Shown one piece after another: positions 12,037 to 26,200 of a stretch of 64,000 bases of DNA. The first letter of the stretch is position 1. Each line of letters begins with the position of its first letter. The DNA is from Mixophyes australis (Eukaryota; Chordata; Amphibia; Anura; Limnodynastidae), in the NCBI GenBank assembly GCA_036250195.1, contig JAVHZZ010000010.1, forward strand, positions 108,304,278-108,368,277, given 5' to 3'. The notes beneath the pieces are model-generated. The model saw only the letters and a program-made list of their open reading frames with translations, was not told the DNA's origin and ran no database searches. The position numbers and the translations under genes are program-made.

Positions 12037-13484
12037 AATATGTTTATTCCTCCAATGATTCTATATATTTTAAATAGTAAAAATAAATCCTTATTTGGCT
12101 CACATTGCAATCATGTTAAATTTTAAAGTATGCAGATAAAGAATGGGTTTCCAAACATTTCCTAATGTTTCATATGTGTTCCCTAACCCGAACTTTTAAT
12201 GAATGGGATGTACGTCCAATATGCAAAAAAAACTGCAACTGCAAATCAAGTAGATATACAAATGGAAAGAAAGATAGAAGTGAAAATTGAACGGGATTCT
12301 AAGGAAATTATAAATAGAAAAAGAAGAAAATTTAATAGAAACCAAATGACCAATAGAGAAGAGAGACCATCCATCAAAAATATTGATTTATATATGAGGA
12401 AAGAAACTTAATAATAAGAAATTAAACTACCTTGCAAGATGCAATGATGAATTATGATACTAAGAAAAATATTTTACTTCAACTAAAGCATACGCTGGTG
12501 CAGAGGACTAGTAACTTGGCTCTTTGCTTGCATAGATGATTGTGTGTCCTAGCTCAGATCCACAAAGAGCTATAGATATTGTACCTTGGATTTTACACCT
12601 GGCTTGTTGAAGATATTGAAAAAACTCTCCAACTTGCTTACACCAAACATTGGCTCAAATGACTAGTAGTCAGGCGCTCTCCTGTCAATAGATGGCAGTA
12701 CCATCGTAGTACATTGGTTGGTGCGCCTGGTTGATGACATTTAGAAGAGTCTTTCTATTTACTAGAAGGATGTGGTGGTCATATTTCCAATGCAAGAATT
12801 AACGATACCTATCCTGCTGACATGGTAAATGACGATATTTCAATTTGCCCGACACTGATAAAATGCCGACAATGAGAATGCTGACATTAAATCAGCAATA
12901 CCTGTGGGTCTGGCAGCTATAAAGATACTGGAGCCGCCAGCAGTAGATAGTATAAAAAATTATGAAAAACTTTGCCCCCCCCCCCCTATCACCAATGGTG
13001 ACTTTTTTCATACTCCATTTCTGTGCTTAGTATGACCAGAATTTATTACATCTCACCCTATATGAAATTATGGATGTAAAACTTACATTTCCTTTATGCA
13101 TTAAATGTTTTTGTTCTTTTTTAAAAAAATACTACTGTACTGTGGATATGACTTTAAGAGTCATGTTGGGCTACAGGAGGGCAAATGTGAAATGTTTATT
13201 CTCATCTAGTTTTTGCGATAGCAGACTATGCCTACCTTTAACTTAGAGTACTTAATTGGATGAGTTTTTCACATGACCTACTCTTTGCAGCTAGCTTTTC
13301 TAATGCAATGTTGTTCAATTAATGAACTGGAAAACATATAAACTGAATTGAAAATGTCAACTGAAGTTAACATTATGAACTTTCTTAGTTTACTAATTTG
13401 TAGTCCTGATCACTTCCACTACATCAGAGGTGTGCAAACTGAGGCCATAGCTACGAAATGGCTGAGCATCACTGCCCTACATCC

Positions 13485-14023
13485 CTAGGACTGACAGCAC
13501 CCATAGTCAGTTGCCAGGCTTTATTTCATTTTTAAAATCCTGGATACTCCTTGTGGTACTTTCTAGCTCACTATACAATGGTTGAATGTAAGACATTAAT
13601 TAAAAAAATAAGGACTTCTGCCTTTCAGGTTGCATCACCACTTAGTGGACCACAGGTCACATATACAACATGTGCATGCAATAGAGGTAACAGCTTTATT
13701 TTTGAGAGTACATTTCTTACAGGGATTTATAAACCTTTGTGCCATTGTATACAAAATCTTGAAAAATACAAATAGAATTATTATTTTGAATCATGTTTTC
13801 AATTGTCAGCTTTATCTGCTGTGCATGTGTTTTATTTTAAGAGCAGGACAGAAAAAAGTCAAACACCTGTCACTAAATTCAGGAGATCTGTTATAAAAGG
13901 CAGTGAGATGATTCAGCGTCATTACACTAACAGACAGATGCATCAGGTTTCAGTGCCCTGTGAGACATATTTCATCTCTGTGTGTTACATTTATGGTTTG
14001 ATGATCAACAAAATATTGGAACA
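13485..14023 (+). promoter_or_regulatory. Conserved 5' flank / core promoter of V2R gene B
   Basis: About 540 bases align with 61068-61716 upstream of gene C, with patches of near identity. The best part is a block of about 60 bases holding an E-box-like CACCTG, a tcaggagatctg stretch and a TATA box at 13892-13899 (TATAAAAG). Transcription would then start roughly 30 bases later, near 13920, leaving a 5' UTR of about 100 bases (inference). The outer part may derive from an old MITE. Confidence 0.6.
13892..13899 (+). promoter_or_regulatory. TATA box, gene B
   Basis: TATAAAAG in the context ctgTTATAAAAGGCAG, 132 bases before the ATG. The identical context occurs upstream of gene C. Confidence 0.65.
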
Positions 14024-14271
14024 ATGGCTACAACAACAGTGGTCACTTATTTATTTACAGTGCTGTTGTGTTTAGTACTACTGTGTGTGACATTCTGTAG
14101 ACTTGTTACCCAAAACTCGTTACCAGCATGTCATCTACAATTAAGAAAAACATTTGAAGACTATGAATATTTTCAAGATGGAGACATTATAATTGGAGGA
14201 GTGTTCACTGTGAATCAGTATATGCTACAAATTCCACAAAACCCAATAGTCAAACAAATGATGTGTTTAAC
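14024..14271 (+). CDS. V2R gene B exon 1 (start, signal peptide)
   Basis: 248 bases, ending in phase 2 before a strong gtaagt donor. It encodes a hydrophobic leader (MATTTVVTYLFTVLLCLVLL) and the conserved V2R N-terminus with FQDGDIIIGGVFTVN. The same exon with the same start context is found at gene C. Confidence 0.9.
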
Positions 14272-17200
14272 GTAAGTAGTAGAGGATTTATACACTTTAC
14301 ACTATTTATTTAAGATTCCAAATATTGGAAAATGAGCAAAATGTTTGCTGCATTTGAAAGGGAACAAATGTTTGCACATTGATAAATAGCACATATGCTT
14401 ATTATTCAGCCATTCACATAGCAAGAGGAGAAAATATCAGAGAAAAAAAAATGTGTCAGTGAGTTCACAGCAACCTCATGTCAGTGGAAATAAACTTCAA
14501 CAAACTGTCACCAAGACAGAGAAAATCTATTAGCACCATTTGCAGATGAGCCATTAAATTACACAATATATAGGCAGATGGTGGAAGCACCTAAAGTGCC
14601 CTATAGTTGGCAGATTTACCAGTGGCCAGAATGATCAAAATGTATCACTGAAACACTTTCCTGCCCATGTTTAACTGCATTGTCTGAATGTAAGTTCAGT
14701 GCTGTCGGTTTAACATTACATTGTAAGGAATCGTTTGTAGGAACAGAATTATTTTCAAATAATTATTAAAGGAGTCTGCTACCTACAACTTTATTTTGTT
14801 CTGTTGCACATAAACTTCAGTAATTTCACTGTTTCATTTATTGCAGTCTTTTATATTTTCTAATATTCTAATCTATTTCTAATCATATAATCAGGGGAAG
14901 ATGATCAATATTTTTCCTTCAAGTTATTATTCAAACATCGTTCTGTGCTGCAGATTTCCTCCATATATTAGTAAACTCATATTCATGAAATTATTGTGTT
15001 ATGGAAGGTGAAAGTTATACAATTTGATGGTGTGAAGTGTACAGTACCTGCTAGAAAAACAAATGACATACTACATGCACATCAGTCCCTTATTGATGTC
15101 ATATCAGCAGTAAGATACTGTTTGCGTAAAATAAGCATTTTTTTGTATTGTGGATTTATAATATTTGTCTGTTTGCATTTCATACTTGCAATCTTTACCA
15201 CAATCTTTAGAAATACGATTAACATTGCACTCATACAGTGGTAAGGAGACAGTTGTGGGGTGTTAATTGCAATTTAAATTCTAAGGGGTATATATTTACA
15301 AAACTGCAGGTTTGAAAAAGTGGAGATGTTGCCTATAGCAGCCTATCAGATTTTAGTTATCATTTATTTAGTACATTTTACAAAATGACAGCTATAATCT
15401 GATTGGTTGCTATAGGCAACAGCTATGCTTTTTCAAACCCACAGTTTAGTAAATATACCCCTAAGTGTGATTGTTATATTTTTCTCCTAACACTCTAAGT
15501 ATACACTATACTGGTTCATTATTATCAACTGTGCAGTTAATAATTTATGGATCCTTTAAGAGCTATGACATTGCGGTTAAACATACTGTTTTAAGACAAT
15601 TTATTATAGACACATTATGCAATGATCAATGTAGATTGTGTCGACAACATAAGTCCCCTGGATATTTTTATAGTTTCATCCCATGAGGCTTACATAGTAA
15701 ATACACAAAACATCATTCATCTGTTCTTTATGTTCATATGTAACATAGGTTTATTTGATTAGATGTTTGTGCTATGTTCAAAAGCAGCTTTGTTGACACC
15801 AGCATATGCACTTTTTAGGATGGTTGACCCAGAAGTGACCCAGGCTCTGGCCTCAGGTCATCCTGGATACTCTGAAGATTGAACAGATTGAGCATGAGCA
15901 TTTCTCATGCTGATTAAATTGTTGGTTGCGCTACATTTCTGTGCATCAGGGTTATTCCAGACAACAGTAACTGTTGCGGCAGGGATGTCACATACTGATT
16001 TTAGTCATGTACTAAAATATTCCTATCGCGCATCAGTCATTTATTAAATTGGATGAGAACTCTCTTTTGTGGATCAAAGAACAATTGTGTCACATCGTTT
16101 ATTTTTTGCATGTTATAGGGGCAGTGGATACAAAATAAGCAGCACTTGTTGCAATTGAAGTTCTTAATTGTGTGTTTCTCATTATATCTGTTCCATATTT
16201 CAAGTGTCTATTTCCTATATACACATGCTTTGCAATTGCTACATCTAAGTGATCCAAGCTTCTTAGTTGCTGTATGTCTTTCTGAAACAAAGTGGCTATT
16301 CACAAGTCTATCCTTTAGGTTTTTAGCTCTTCTCCAATGTATAGAGACCTCAAGTTCTAAAATCTCTGCCTTTTCATCATTCTGTGTTTCTGTAAAATAT
16401 CCTTTAATGTGAAAGAGTTGGTATGGTTTTATTTGGAAATACTTTTTTTCCGTTGGGAAAGGTTTTGAATATTGGTGGAAAGTGAAAAGTGCTATTAAGT
16501 AGTAAGTTATTTGTTGTCGAATATATTCTATACATGTCAGTTTCCATCTTACCCTTATTTTTCACCTTAATTCGGAGGTCATGTAAATGTATTTTCATGT
16601 TTTTCAACTGTCAATTTTAAGTTGATATTGTTGATATTAAGAATTGCCGCCAATCGTTGGGAAGAGAACATACATTGCAAATTGCATAATATACACCCTA
16701 CACGGCAATCTTTTGGAATTGGCTTAAATCAATACAAGATAGTTTGTCTTACATTATAGAGACCACTCAGAGGACAGAGAATTATTTAGAAATTGCATAT
16801 TTATGTTGTGAGTCTAATCCAAATAGCATATATTATAATAATGCCTGGCTTTGAAATTTTCTGAATCATAATATAATAAATGGATAATATAAGAGTCCAA
16901 AAGAATATTATATACATGTATTAAGAATGTTATAAATTGGGGAGAACAAACCTAAAAGTCCTGACTTACAGGGATTGTGGATTATTTAATGAGAAAATAT
17001 GTAATAAAACGTTAAGTGCATTTGGAATTATCCTGCATAATAAAACTTTCATAGGATCTGTCTATAAAAATTAAATAACCAGAGTACAATTTGAAATTAT
17101 TGTAATGATGCATTAATATGTAAAAGTTGAGCACACAAATGATTAGCTACGATTTTAAGATTTGCTGGTGATGTTGACAAAAAAAAAATCACAATAAAAT

Positions 17201-20200
17201 TAGTCCCAGCACATGGAAGTACAGAGATCAGTTAGGTAAGTTTAATGTGTTGTTTCAAATCCTTCATGCCAGCTGTGCTAAAGGTCAGTGTGCCAAGCAA
17301 AGAATGTATACAGTGATATCAACATGTGGGTCATAACAGAATGTTACTTTTTATTGCAACCCACTTGTCTCAGTGTTAAAATCTTTATATTGCATTCATT
17401 TCCATTTTTATTGGGGGAAGCTTTACAAACATACTTATTAAAAAAATCTCACAATTTACACATTTAGGATATAAGGACCACATACTGGTAAATATACCTT
17501 AAAATGACATCAAAGGAAATGTGTATCCAATAAAGATCCAACGTTTTAAAGAACACAACACATTTGCCACATATATGGGCATAACATGATTGTTTAGCAG
17601 CATACCTCTAAAATACTAATACATTACTTAATATATAGCACACAAATATGACTTAAAAATACAGTTTCACTGTGTCAGCAGTACCCATCACAGCAAAGAC
17701 CCTTCACTTTCATTCAAATGAGGTCAATTGTGAACTGCTACTAATTAACACTGTGGATTTAGTTTTATTGTGCATCTTGTGCCGCGGCCATGTACGTATT
17801 GTATGAGATGCTAGCTAAAGGTTTTACTGCATTGTTTCTTGAGGTTAATTACAATGTATCTGGAAAAATTTCCTGTATGCTACTATTCTGTCCCATAATG
17901 ATCTTAATATAATATAACTGTTTGTGGGAAGAGGTAATAATATCTATGGTGGGTAGAGATGAAAAACTGAATAATTTAGCATATTGAACTTGATTTGTAT
18001 GAGATTTAGCAGATGAAACCAACCCAGTACAATCAGCCCATTTACTGGCAAACAAAAGAAAAGGAGCCAATCACTAGTCAACAGTCCCCTTCAACCCTAA
18101 TGTTATAAAAGTATGATGGAGCCAGTTACTCATTCTTTAGTTGTGTGGAAATATAAACGTCTCATTAGAGCTCATTTACTAACATTGCCTTTAGAATAAA
18201 ACTTTGCACTGAACCCCAGGAAACAATCAGCAATTATCTTTCATATGTCTAGTACTAGACAACCAATAAATCCATGTGTCTGGCTGGCTGTTCTGGTTTA
18301 CTGCAATTTTTTAACCTGAATACAGTGAGAGTTATTCAGCTTTACAGCATATCAGGTGATTTTTTTGTGCATTCTTTTTTTTTGAAGGAGAAAATATCAG
18401 TTTACAGAAAATAATTGGCAACATGACAGCCGTAACTATTGATACAGATTAGGCAATGACATAAGATGATGAGCACGCAGCACAGATAGAAATAGCAGTA
18501 CAGGAAAAAATCGTTCATATCCTAAGGGGCATATTCAATTGTCCGTGCTACTTGCAAAAGTAATGCTGCGTTAAGAGAATTACCATTATTACGGTAATGC
18601 TAAGCCGGATTTCAGCTCGCAGCTCCCTGAGTTGTTTTAAGATATCTTTTGGTCCATCAAGTGATGGACAAGTGTTTTGGAAGGGATGTGTATCACTAAA
18701 ATCCGACCTACTTGAGTTATGTGTGTGATTAGGACATTGGGAATCAAATGGTGGCTTAAAGAACAAGATATATCTCAGGAAATCATATAACTGCTGAAGG
18801 CTTTATGAGCGTCAAGCAGAGTCATCAGAATAAACAGTATAGGTCTGCAGTAGATAAAGTTTTTTGCCATCAGATTCTTTATAGTCTATCCAACCATACC
18901 ACGTGGCTATGAATTCAGAATATTTGTCAGTGGCCAAGTATGTTAATTCTTCCATAGCCGTATAAAGATTGATTCTTGAACCACTGAGAGATGGTTGGAG
19001 GAGATGTAGATTTCAAGTTACATGGGATAATAGCTCTGACTCCATTCATAAGGTGATTTCAAAGTGACTTTTTAAATTTAGAGATAGACGGAGCCATTGA
19101 GTTAAAGAGACAGAATTCAGAGGTAAAGGGGGTCGGGAGATCCGTTTTATACTCGGAAATGCGCCTCACGTCCTGACAATAACTCATTAACTTGGAACAG
19201 TGCCACCATAGAAGAGGTGTACCATATTGCACAGATCAGAGGTGCCAGGTACCATTTTCTTGAAGAAACTCAGGTATATATAACACCTTGTTAGCACATC
19301 TTAAGCTGTGTTTCTAGGACCGCAAACAATGTTGAATTTGAGTAAGCAAATTGAAAGATCTGATGCCATTGATCTATGTCTAAGTTACCTTCCACTTCCC
19401 GGTCAAGGATAAAGCATAGTTGGAGACTCAGGAACAAATCATCCCCAAGCATAGTTTATATATTTATGAAATTAGAATTTTTGGAGGAATATTAGAGAGG
19501 CAAACACTCTCAAACAGTGATGGTCCTCTATGGACAATTCAGTTATTATATAATAACTGAATTGTCCTTAGAGGCTTAGATTAAATTGCCCCAGTTGAAG
19601 ATAAACCCAGCAAGTTTGGTTTGGTAAATTAAGAGTAGTTTTACTGATGAACAGGCTGTAAGTAGTTTTATGAGCAAACTCCGGTGTAAACTCTAGATTG
19701 TGTGTTAATGGGGTGAGTGGAGACATCCTAGGAGCAAACTGTCAGAGAGACCTAAACCTTTTCCAGAATTGTATAATAGGTTGAAATGAGGAATGTCGAA
19801 TCCTAACTATTTTAGAGAGCCAGTGAAGAATGTGGAACCTCAATGAGTATCCATTGTTTAAGAGGTTTCTCCCGGAACATTTCCAAAACTAGTGGTAAAT
19901 GGACAGAATTATAGTAATATATAAAATGTGGCAACTGGAAACCGCCTTCCACTCTGTTCCTCACCAAAATCTCTTGTTTAAGTCTTGGCCTCCTGCCCCT
20001 AGAGACAAATCCCCCATCAGCTTTCTGAAGCTCCCCGAAAACAAAGTTTGGGATATATATGGGGGGGGGGGGGGTAAGCGGGGGGTTCTGAAAAGATATA
20101 TAACCTTTGGCAAAATATGCATCTTAATAGTGTTTGTTCTCTACAGCCAGGATAGTTTCAGGGGCGGCCACTTCTGAAAGAGGAATTTAAATTTATCCAA

Positions 20201-23200
20201 AAGAATCAAGAAGTTAAGAGCATGTAAGGTGAATTTTGACTCCAACACAGCTCTGCTCTCTACACTCATTTCTTTCTGCTCTTTCCAGTCTGTCCATATG
20301 AAGCATAGATTTGCCAGTTGCCAGTATTGTAGTATAATACTTGTGCTTAATAGGTATATTGTATTGAATGTCTGAGAAAGCATAATTTACTTCTCTCCCT
20401 CCTTCCTCTGTGTGGCCTTCCAGCTATTTCCCTTGCCCCTCACTTGTCTAGTGCAAGTCAGACAATGAAAGCATGGGCCTGGTTCGTTGCTGTGGTTTAT
20501 TACAAATTTTGCATATAAATACAATGTTAGTTACATTTATTACTGTCTGCACTGCTCAGTCCTTCTGTACAATGCGTTGTAGATTAACACCTGTTCTTAA
20601 TTGAAATATTGCATCAAATAGATTTAAAGGCATCATTTACATAAATGTTAAAGGACAAAGATTTGACTTTCCAATCATCTACAGTTTTAAACATCTTGTT
20701 CCACTCTTACAGTGATATAGGAGTGGTTCAAATTTTTGGAATATAATTGATTCCAACTGTGGCTTAAAATGAACAATCTTATCCATGCTTCATTACAACA
20801 TAGATAAATATCTCAATAGGGGTGTTTAGAATTATTGGAATATTCTTTATTCTTATTGCCATAATATTTCCTGTATGTTTAGTAAGAAAACATACTTTTT
20901 GGTGAAAGTGTGGGAAATTACCACAGTTTTACCATACTTTTTCTAAAAAAGTATGATGTTCAAATTCTCTTAATTTCTCTGTAGTATAAATACTTTTTTT
21001 TCACTCAAATAAAAAATAATGCAGTAGTTCAAATTATTGGAGTATGCGATACAATATATTGTTTTACCAAAAATTGTTCTTCCATACACATGCTAGCATC
21101 AAACAAATCCTGCTTGGTTTCAATATATTTGAATATATTTTATTCAAATTGTAAAAGAAATTGTGTCTGTCTTTTAATACCTGTAATGCTGGGGGTTTAA
21201 ACTCGGACATGCCACTGGGCAGCCCATGGGTTCCTGAGACACTTCCTAGTTATGGGAAGCACATGTCCTATTAGCTGCAGCAGTAATACATTTTGTGAAA
21301 AATTTAGTAAGGGAACTATGTGGACTGGTCATTGTACTGTCTCCCAACCTGACCAGGAATGTGAAAGGATGGCAGGAGAGCTGGGTCTGCTGCACTAAAA
21401 GGCCCAGCCACCACATGTACAAGATACAAGAGAGTGATAGTGTGGAGCAGATAGTGGTCACCAGTTCCACAAGTGTTCTAACATTCCAGTAACACCATCT
21501 CAGAGACCTGACTAGATTGCATAATGACTGGATCTCCAGATGTACCCCAAAAAAATTCAGCAACCAGAAGCCCCTCATATGAGATATCATTGTTAGGTAA
21601 AACTCTGCCGGGTATCTTGTAAATGTTTGATGAACTGTGACTGAGTTCAGTGGTTTGAAGTGTGGAAGCTGATTTCCTACCTATAGTACAGATTGCTACA
21701 ATGACAGACTGTGATGGACCCAGCCTGGCAAGAGGTCTGAAGGTAATCCTAGTGTCATTGAGTTCATGTGTAACACCTCGGCCAAAATATTGCTGTACTG
21801 ATCCTGTACTGTTAGCTAAACTTCATGTTGGTGTGTTTTGGTTATAATGTTACTGTTAGCTCTATCTTTAAATAGGCCACCATTATAAATCATATCCTGT
21901 GTGTACATTGCACAGCTCTGTTACTCTATTTCACCACAACCTACACTGCATTTATTGCTTACTTTTCCTTGCTCCCAAACCACTTGTTTTAAAATGAAAA
22001 ATACACCATGTCGCCTTGTTTTTTTTCCTTACCATTTATATTGTTACTTGGTGTGGTGAGCTGGAGGCACTCGGGTGACTATATGAGAGGTGAAACATAC
22101 CAGTCAGGTGTGCACCTCCTGTGGAGAGACCATCCAAAGTTGAAATGTGAATGTGTTAAAAATAAATGAACTTCACATCACACCCCCTGGGTCCTGTCTT
22201 CTTATGGGTTACATAAATGCCACAAAAAGTGTGGACCAGATTATTGGGATATACTTACTACTAATTGTGACATACAATTATCTGTAATATAAATGCTTTG
22301 TTTTAATTGAAATAAATCATTTTAATATAATTAATATAGTCAATATAATTACATCCTTCTCGTAAACTGCTATATAAATATAAGGATAGATGCTGATTTT
22401 AGTGTCTCTGTTATAGCATGGGCAATTGAAAAGTCCTGTAACCACTTATGCAAGGCATAAACCACAAAGTATCATAACTTTGTTAAGACGTGAGTATTAG
22501 TATATGCTACTTGCAAATTGTACTGCAGTATCATGTGCATAGCTGAATATTATTACTCACATGTATTTTATATTGAGAAAATAAATATATTTGGCGCAGA
22601 CCCAATAATATTGCAGACCAAGAAGTATTGCAAGTAGATAAAAACAGGATGGGAATCCTGAATAACAGCGGGTTTTTAGCATCATTATGTTCCTCAATTT
22701 TTCAGGAGTCAAGAAACAGACTATGGTGGCACAATGCAGTGATTTAGGTGGGTATGTACCACTAAGTTGCCAAGATACATTTTCTTTATGACTTTTCAGA
22801 TGTGCAAGGGGGTGCCAGTGTGAAAGTGATAGCAAAAGATCCTCTTTGCCAGGAATCTTTGCTTAACAAAATTTGCCCTATACTTCTAAAGACAAGTAAT
22901 GATGTAGTCAATAAACACTGGCTGAAGTCATGAACCCATGTTAGTAAGTTATGATGGGCATGATGCTTAGTTCAACTTCCACAAGTTTGTTTAGCGTAAA
23001 AGACAAAAATTTCCAAGACACATGTCCACAAGATGGCATACGCATGAGAGTTGTACACATCTGACACTTGTGCCACATTATGACTGGAGAGGCGGAACGG
23101 GGAAGTGAAGGGACATTTTAAAGTAAGCCAAGTAGAGTAAGGGCGAGTTCATGCAAATGCATCTGAAGCAGACCAGTATGGGGGCGCATAAACACCTGTC

Positions 23201-26200
23201 AGGAGTTGAACATTTTGCAGGTGCAACTAATGATGGTTACCTGCAGTAACTAGCTGTTTCCGATTGGCTGATGAAAATTTCTCAACTGAAGCATATAGGT
23301 GTTTTCTGCTTTGCTTGCAGAATTATTATATGTCTACATTTGTACTGGAGAAGGAAAGTTATATCTAGTTACATCTGTTGTATTATACAAGACTAACACC
23401 AATTGTATCTTTCGCTACAAAAAATAACCTTTTCTTGTACTTATTACCTGGTTGTGTGTACGACTATGTGAACCTGGCGCATATTCTACAGGTGGAGAGC
23501 ACTTATTAGATGCCTCTGACTCATCAGGGCAGTCAGTGCCATTGTCCAGATGGTTTTTTAATTTACATCACCAACAAAATACATCCCATTGTGTGAAGTT
23601 CCCCCTGCTGCAGTTTTGTTCTGTGATATGAGTACATGAAAACAGGACTACATGGTTTTTATTATGTTTCTACTTTTTTTTACTTCAGCTACTTGTAAAC
23701 TATTTAAAAGTAAACATATAATTGGACGATGTATCATGTTTTCATTTTACAGGCCTTCACCTCTATATTATAAAAATTTTCTGACTTTCCGATTTGCCAT
23801 TGAGCAGTTTAACAAAAATTCTTTCATTTTACCTAATATAACACTAGGATATCATGTATATGACTCATGTTCTTATGGGATTAAGGCAATAAAAAGCGTA
23901 TTACAGATATTATCTGGACCAGGACGGATGGTGCCTAATTATTCCTGTACAGAGCGACAAAAGATAATTGGTTTTATTGGAGATCACTATTCGGTAACGA
24001 CTGTACCAATAGCCCAATTATTAGGAGTATATCGGTACTCACAGGTAAGTAAAATGTGATTTTCATAAAACAACAAAATGTTTCATGAGGTATTGACAGA
24101 AATGGAGGAATTTATAAGATTTATAGAAAATAGTAGAAAGACAGTGATTGTGTTTGTAACTAATGTGTGCCACCTTCTTACTAATGTGACTGCAGGATGT
24201 CATCCATCAAACTCTCAGACATGGTCATATTTACCAAATAACAATGAGCAGTGTGAGGTCCCTTTTGGCTTTTTAATCACAAGATCTCATAGCAGCACTG
24301 GAAACATAAGAAGACCCAGAGATAGTTCTTCAGTTCTTACAGGAAAAGAGATGCACTTAAATAGTTGTGAAATAAAGAGGGGCATGAGGAGAGCGGTTAG
24401 AGATCATTAATCCAGCTCTCTGCCTTACGTTCCACATTATCTTATTCTCAGAAGAATAAAGCATCAGAAACTGTTGATAAATGACACAGTACCGCTGAGG
24501 ACTATCATCACCCCAAAACAAGGCTGTTACAAGCATTTACTGGACTACCATCTCTATAGAGATGTTGGACCCACTGAGCCCAGAGCTTATGGCACAGGAG
24601 CCTCCACCTCCTCTACTGCTTTGTGCTACCTCTATCAATTGTTCCTTCCCACTCTCTCAATCTCCATCTCAAATAATCCATATTCATTCACATCTCTCAC
24701 ATCTCTCCACCATTCAGCTACTCAATTTTCTTTCTTTATGTCTCCCACTCACTTACAGGGAGAGGTGTAAACTGAATTTATTTTAAAATATAAATGAATA
24801 ATTGATCTCCAAAGTAAAAAGAAAACATGAAAGAAAAATAGTAATAATGTTTTAATCTTGACATATTGCCATAGTAAAGGCCGAAGACAATGAGTCATCC
24901 TTGGGTGGGCGCTTGAGGATAAGCGAGTAGGAGAGACAGGGATGGTGACAGGTGCAGACATGCCAGCCCACTCCCCCTCCCCATCATCACCCTCTGTAGC
25001 GCTCATTTATGCCTCCATTCTGCTATACAGTTTTGATTTTAATGACAATGATATGAGTGACAAAGTTTGCCGTGACCCTTTTAAAAAGCCAAGTGGAGTT
25101 GAGTTTGAAAACAAGGAAACATAAACATTGTTGGGTGGGTGAACGGGGATGGATTATAAATTAAATATAAGTTAATTTTTATCTACTGCACTTTAGCCTG
25201 GCATTTAAGGTAAGGGGGTGCTTCAAGCGATTTAGCCTAGGACAGCCTGAGTCTCTAGTCAATCAATGTTCACCATACTTTTCTCCAAACTTCTCCTTAC
25301 TTCAAAGAATCCTATTTCTTCCTCCCTCATTATAATTTCCTCTTCACTGTTTCCCTCCTAACTAGTCTGCATTCATGAACTCTGTTATTACCATCTCACT
25401 TACCCACCTACACAATTAGTAACAAACGTCACACCCTTAAATCATCCGTGCATGTCCTCTTTCTTGCTTGATCCTTCTTATAGCTGCTTGCAACATATCA
25501 AACATGACCCTGGGCAATTCCTATTGTCTGCCTACTGTCCTCGTTTCACGCTAAATCTTCCCATCCAGCTACTACTTCCAATCTCTCCATTCACATTTCT
25601 CCTCTGTCCTCCCTCCCTTTCTCTTGAGCAGTCTTGAATGTAAAATCTGTCCCAGTTGACTTCATCTATTACCTTCTCTGTTGGACACTCCCTTAACCTT
25701 CGTCTTCCCACACTTTTGCTGCATCTCTAGTTTATTCAACTTAGTCTTCCTGATCTTCGACCACAACCTCCTTTTCTTCAGCCTCACATTACCTCATGCT
25801 CCCCCTGTACCCAACTGCACATGGACAGATTCTAGCTGTCATTTATTTAGTACACTCTACAAAATGACAGCTAGAATCTGATTGGTTGCTATAGGCAACA
25901 TCTCCAATTTTTCAAACCCGCAGTTTAGTAAATATACCCCTTGGAGTTTTAGCCATCTCTAGTAGAGATATTCACAGTTACTATGTAGTAGGACAATTTG
26001 TCTTCTAAAATACAAATTTAGATAAGACTGTTTTTTTTAATTATTTTCATTAACTTTTAATAAAAGATTTATTAAATTAATACTATGACTAATGTGGCCC
26101 AATACTATGATTGGCCACACATAAGCTAAGGATATATTCAAAATGTATATTAAACAGTCTAACTTTAAACTATTTTTATTACTTTACTTTTTTTACTGTA

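Larger units (their letters stand above)
10091..13484. other. Intergenic region between genes A and B
   Basis: Repeat-filled spacer. 10120-10270 is a palindromic MITE-like piece (related text at 18530-18640). It is followed by two related MITEs with a LINE 3' end between them, and C-runs at 10868 and 12967. From 12040 to 13480 I see no gene. The frame at 12199-12411 has no recognisable motif. Confidence 0.6.
14272..23752. other. Intron 1 of gene B
   Basis: 9.5 kb. The first ~200 bases align with gene C's intron 1 (gaggatttatacac, agcaagaggagaaaat). The rest is repeat debris listed separately (MITE, Penelope-like and L1-like pieces), a G-run at 20062-20076, and AT-rich sequence without recognisable content, including 16750-18500 and 20400-23600. 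Confidence 0.6.

Noticed and set aside
13425..13474. 50-bp hAT-like segment (cagaggtgtgcaaactg ... catcactg) with near-identical flanking octamers
   Set aside because: Part of its right end and the flanking sequence also resemble the gene C upstream region, so the octamer match is probably chance within an older MITE.
21184..22213. Possible solo LTR (tgtaatgctggggg ... ttaca, with aataaa near the end)
   Set aside because: No convincing target-site duplication and no second copy in the window.
23689..23752. Earlier splice acceptor for gene B exon 2 (tacttcag at 23688)
   Set aside because: It would not fit the phase-2 end of exon 1; the acceptor at 23752 fits and has an exact counterpart in gene C.
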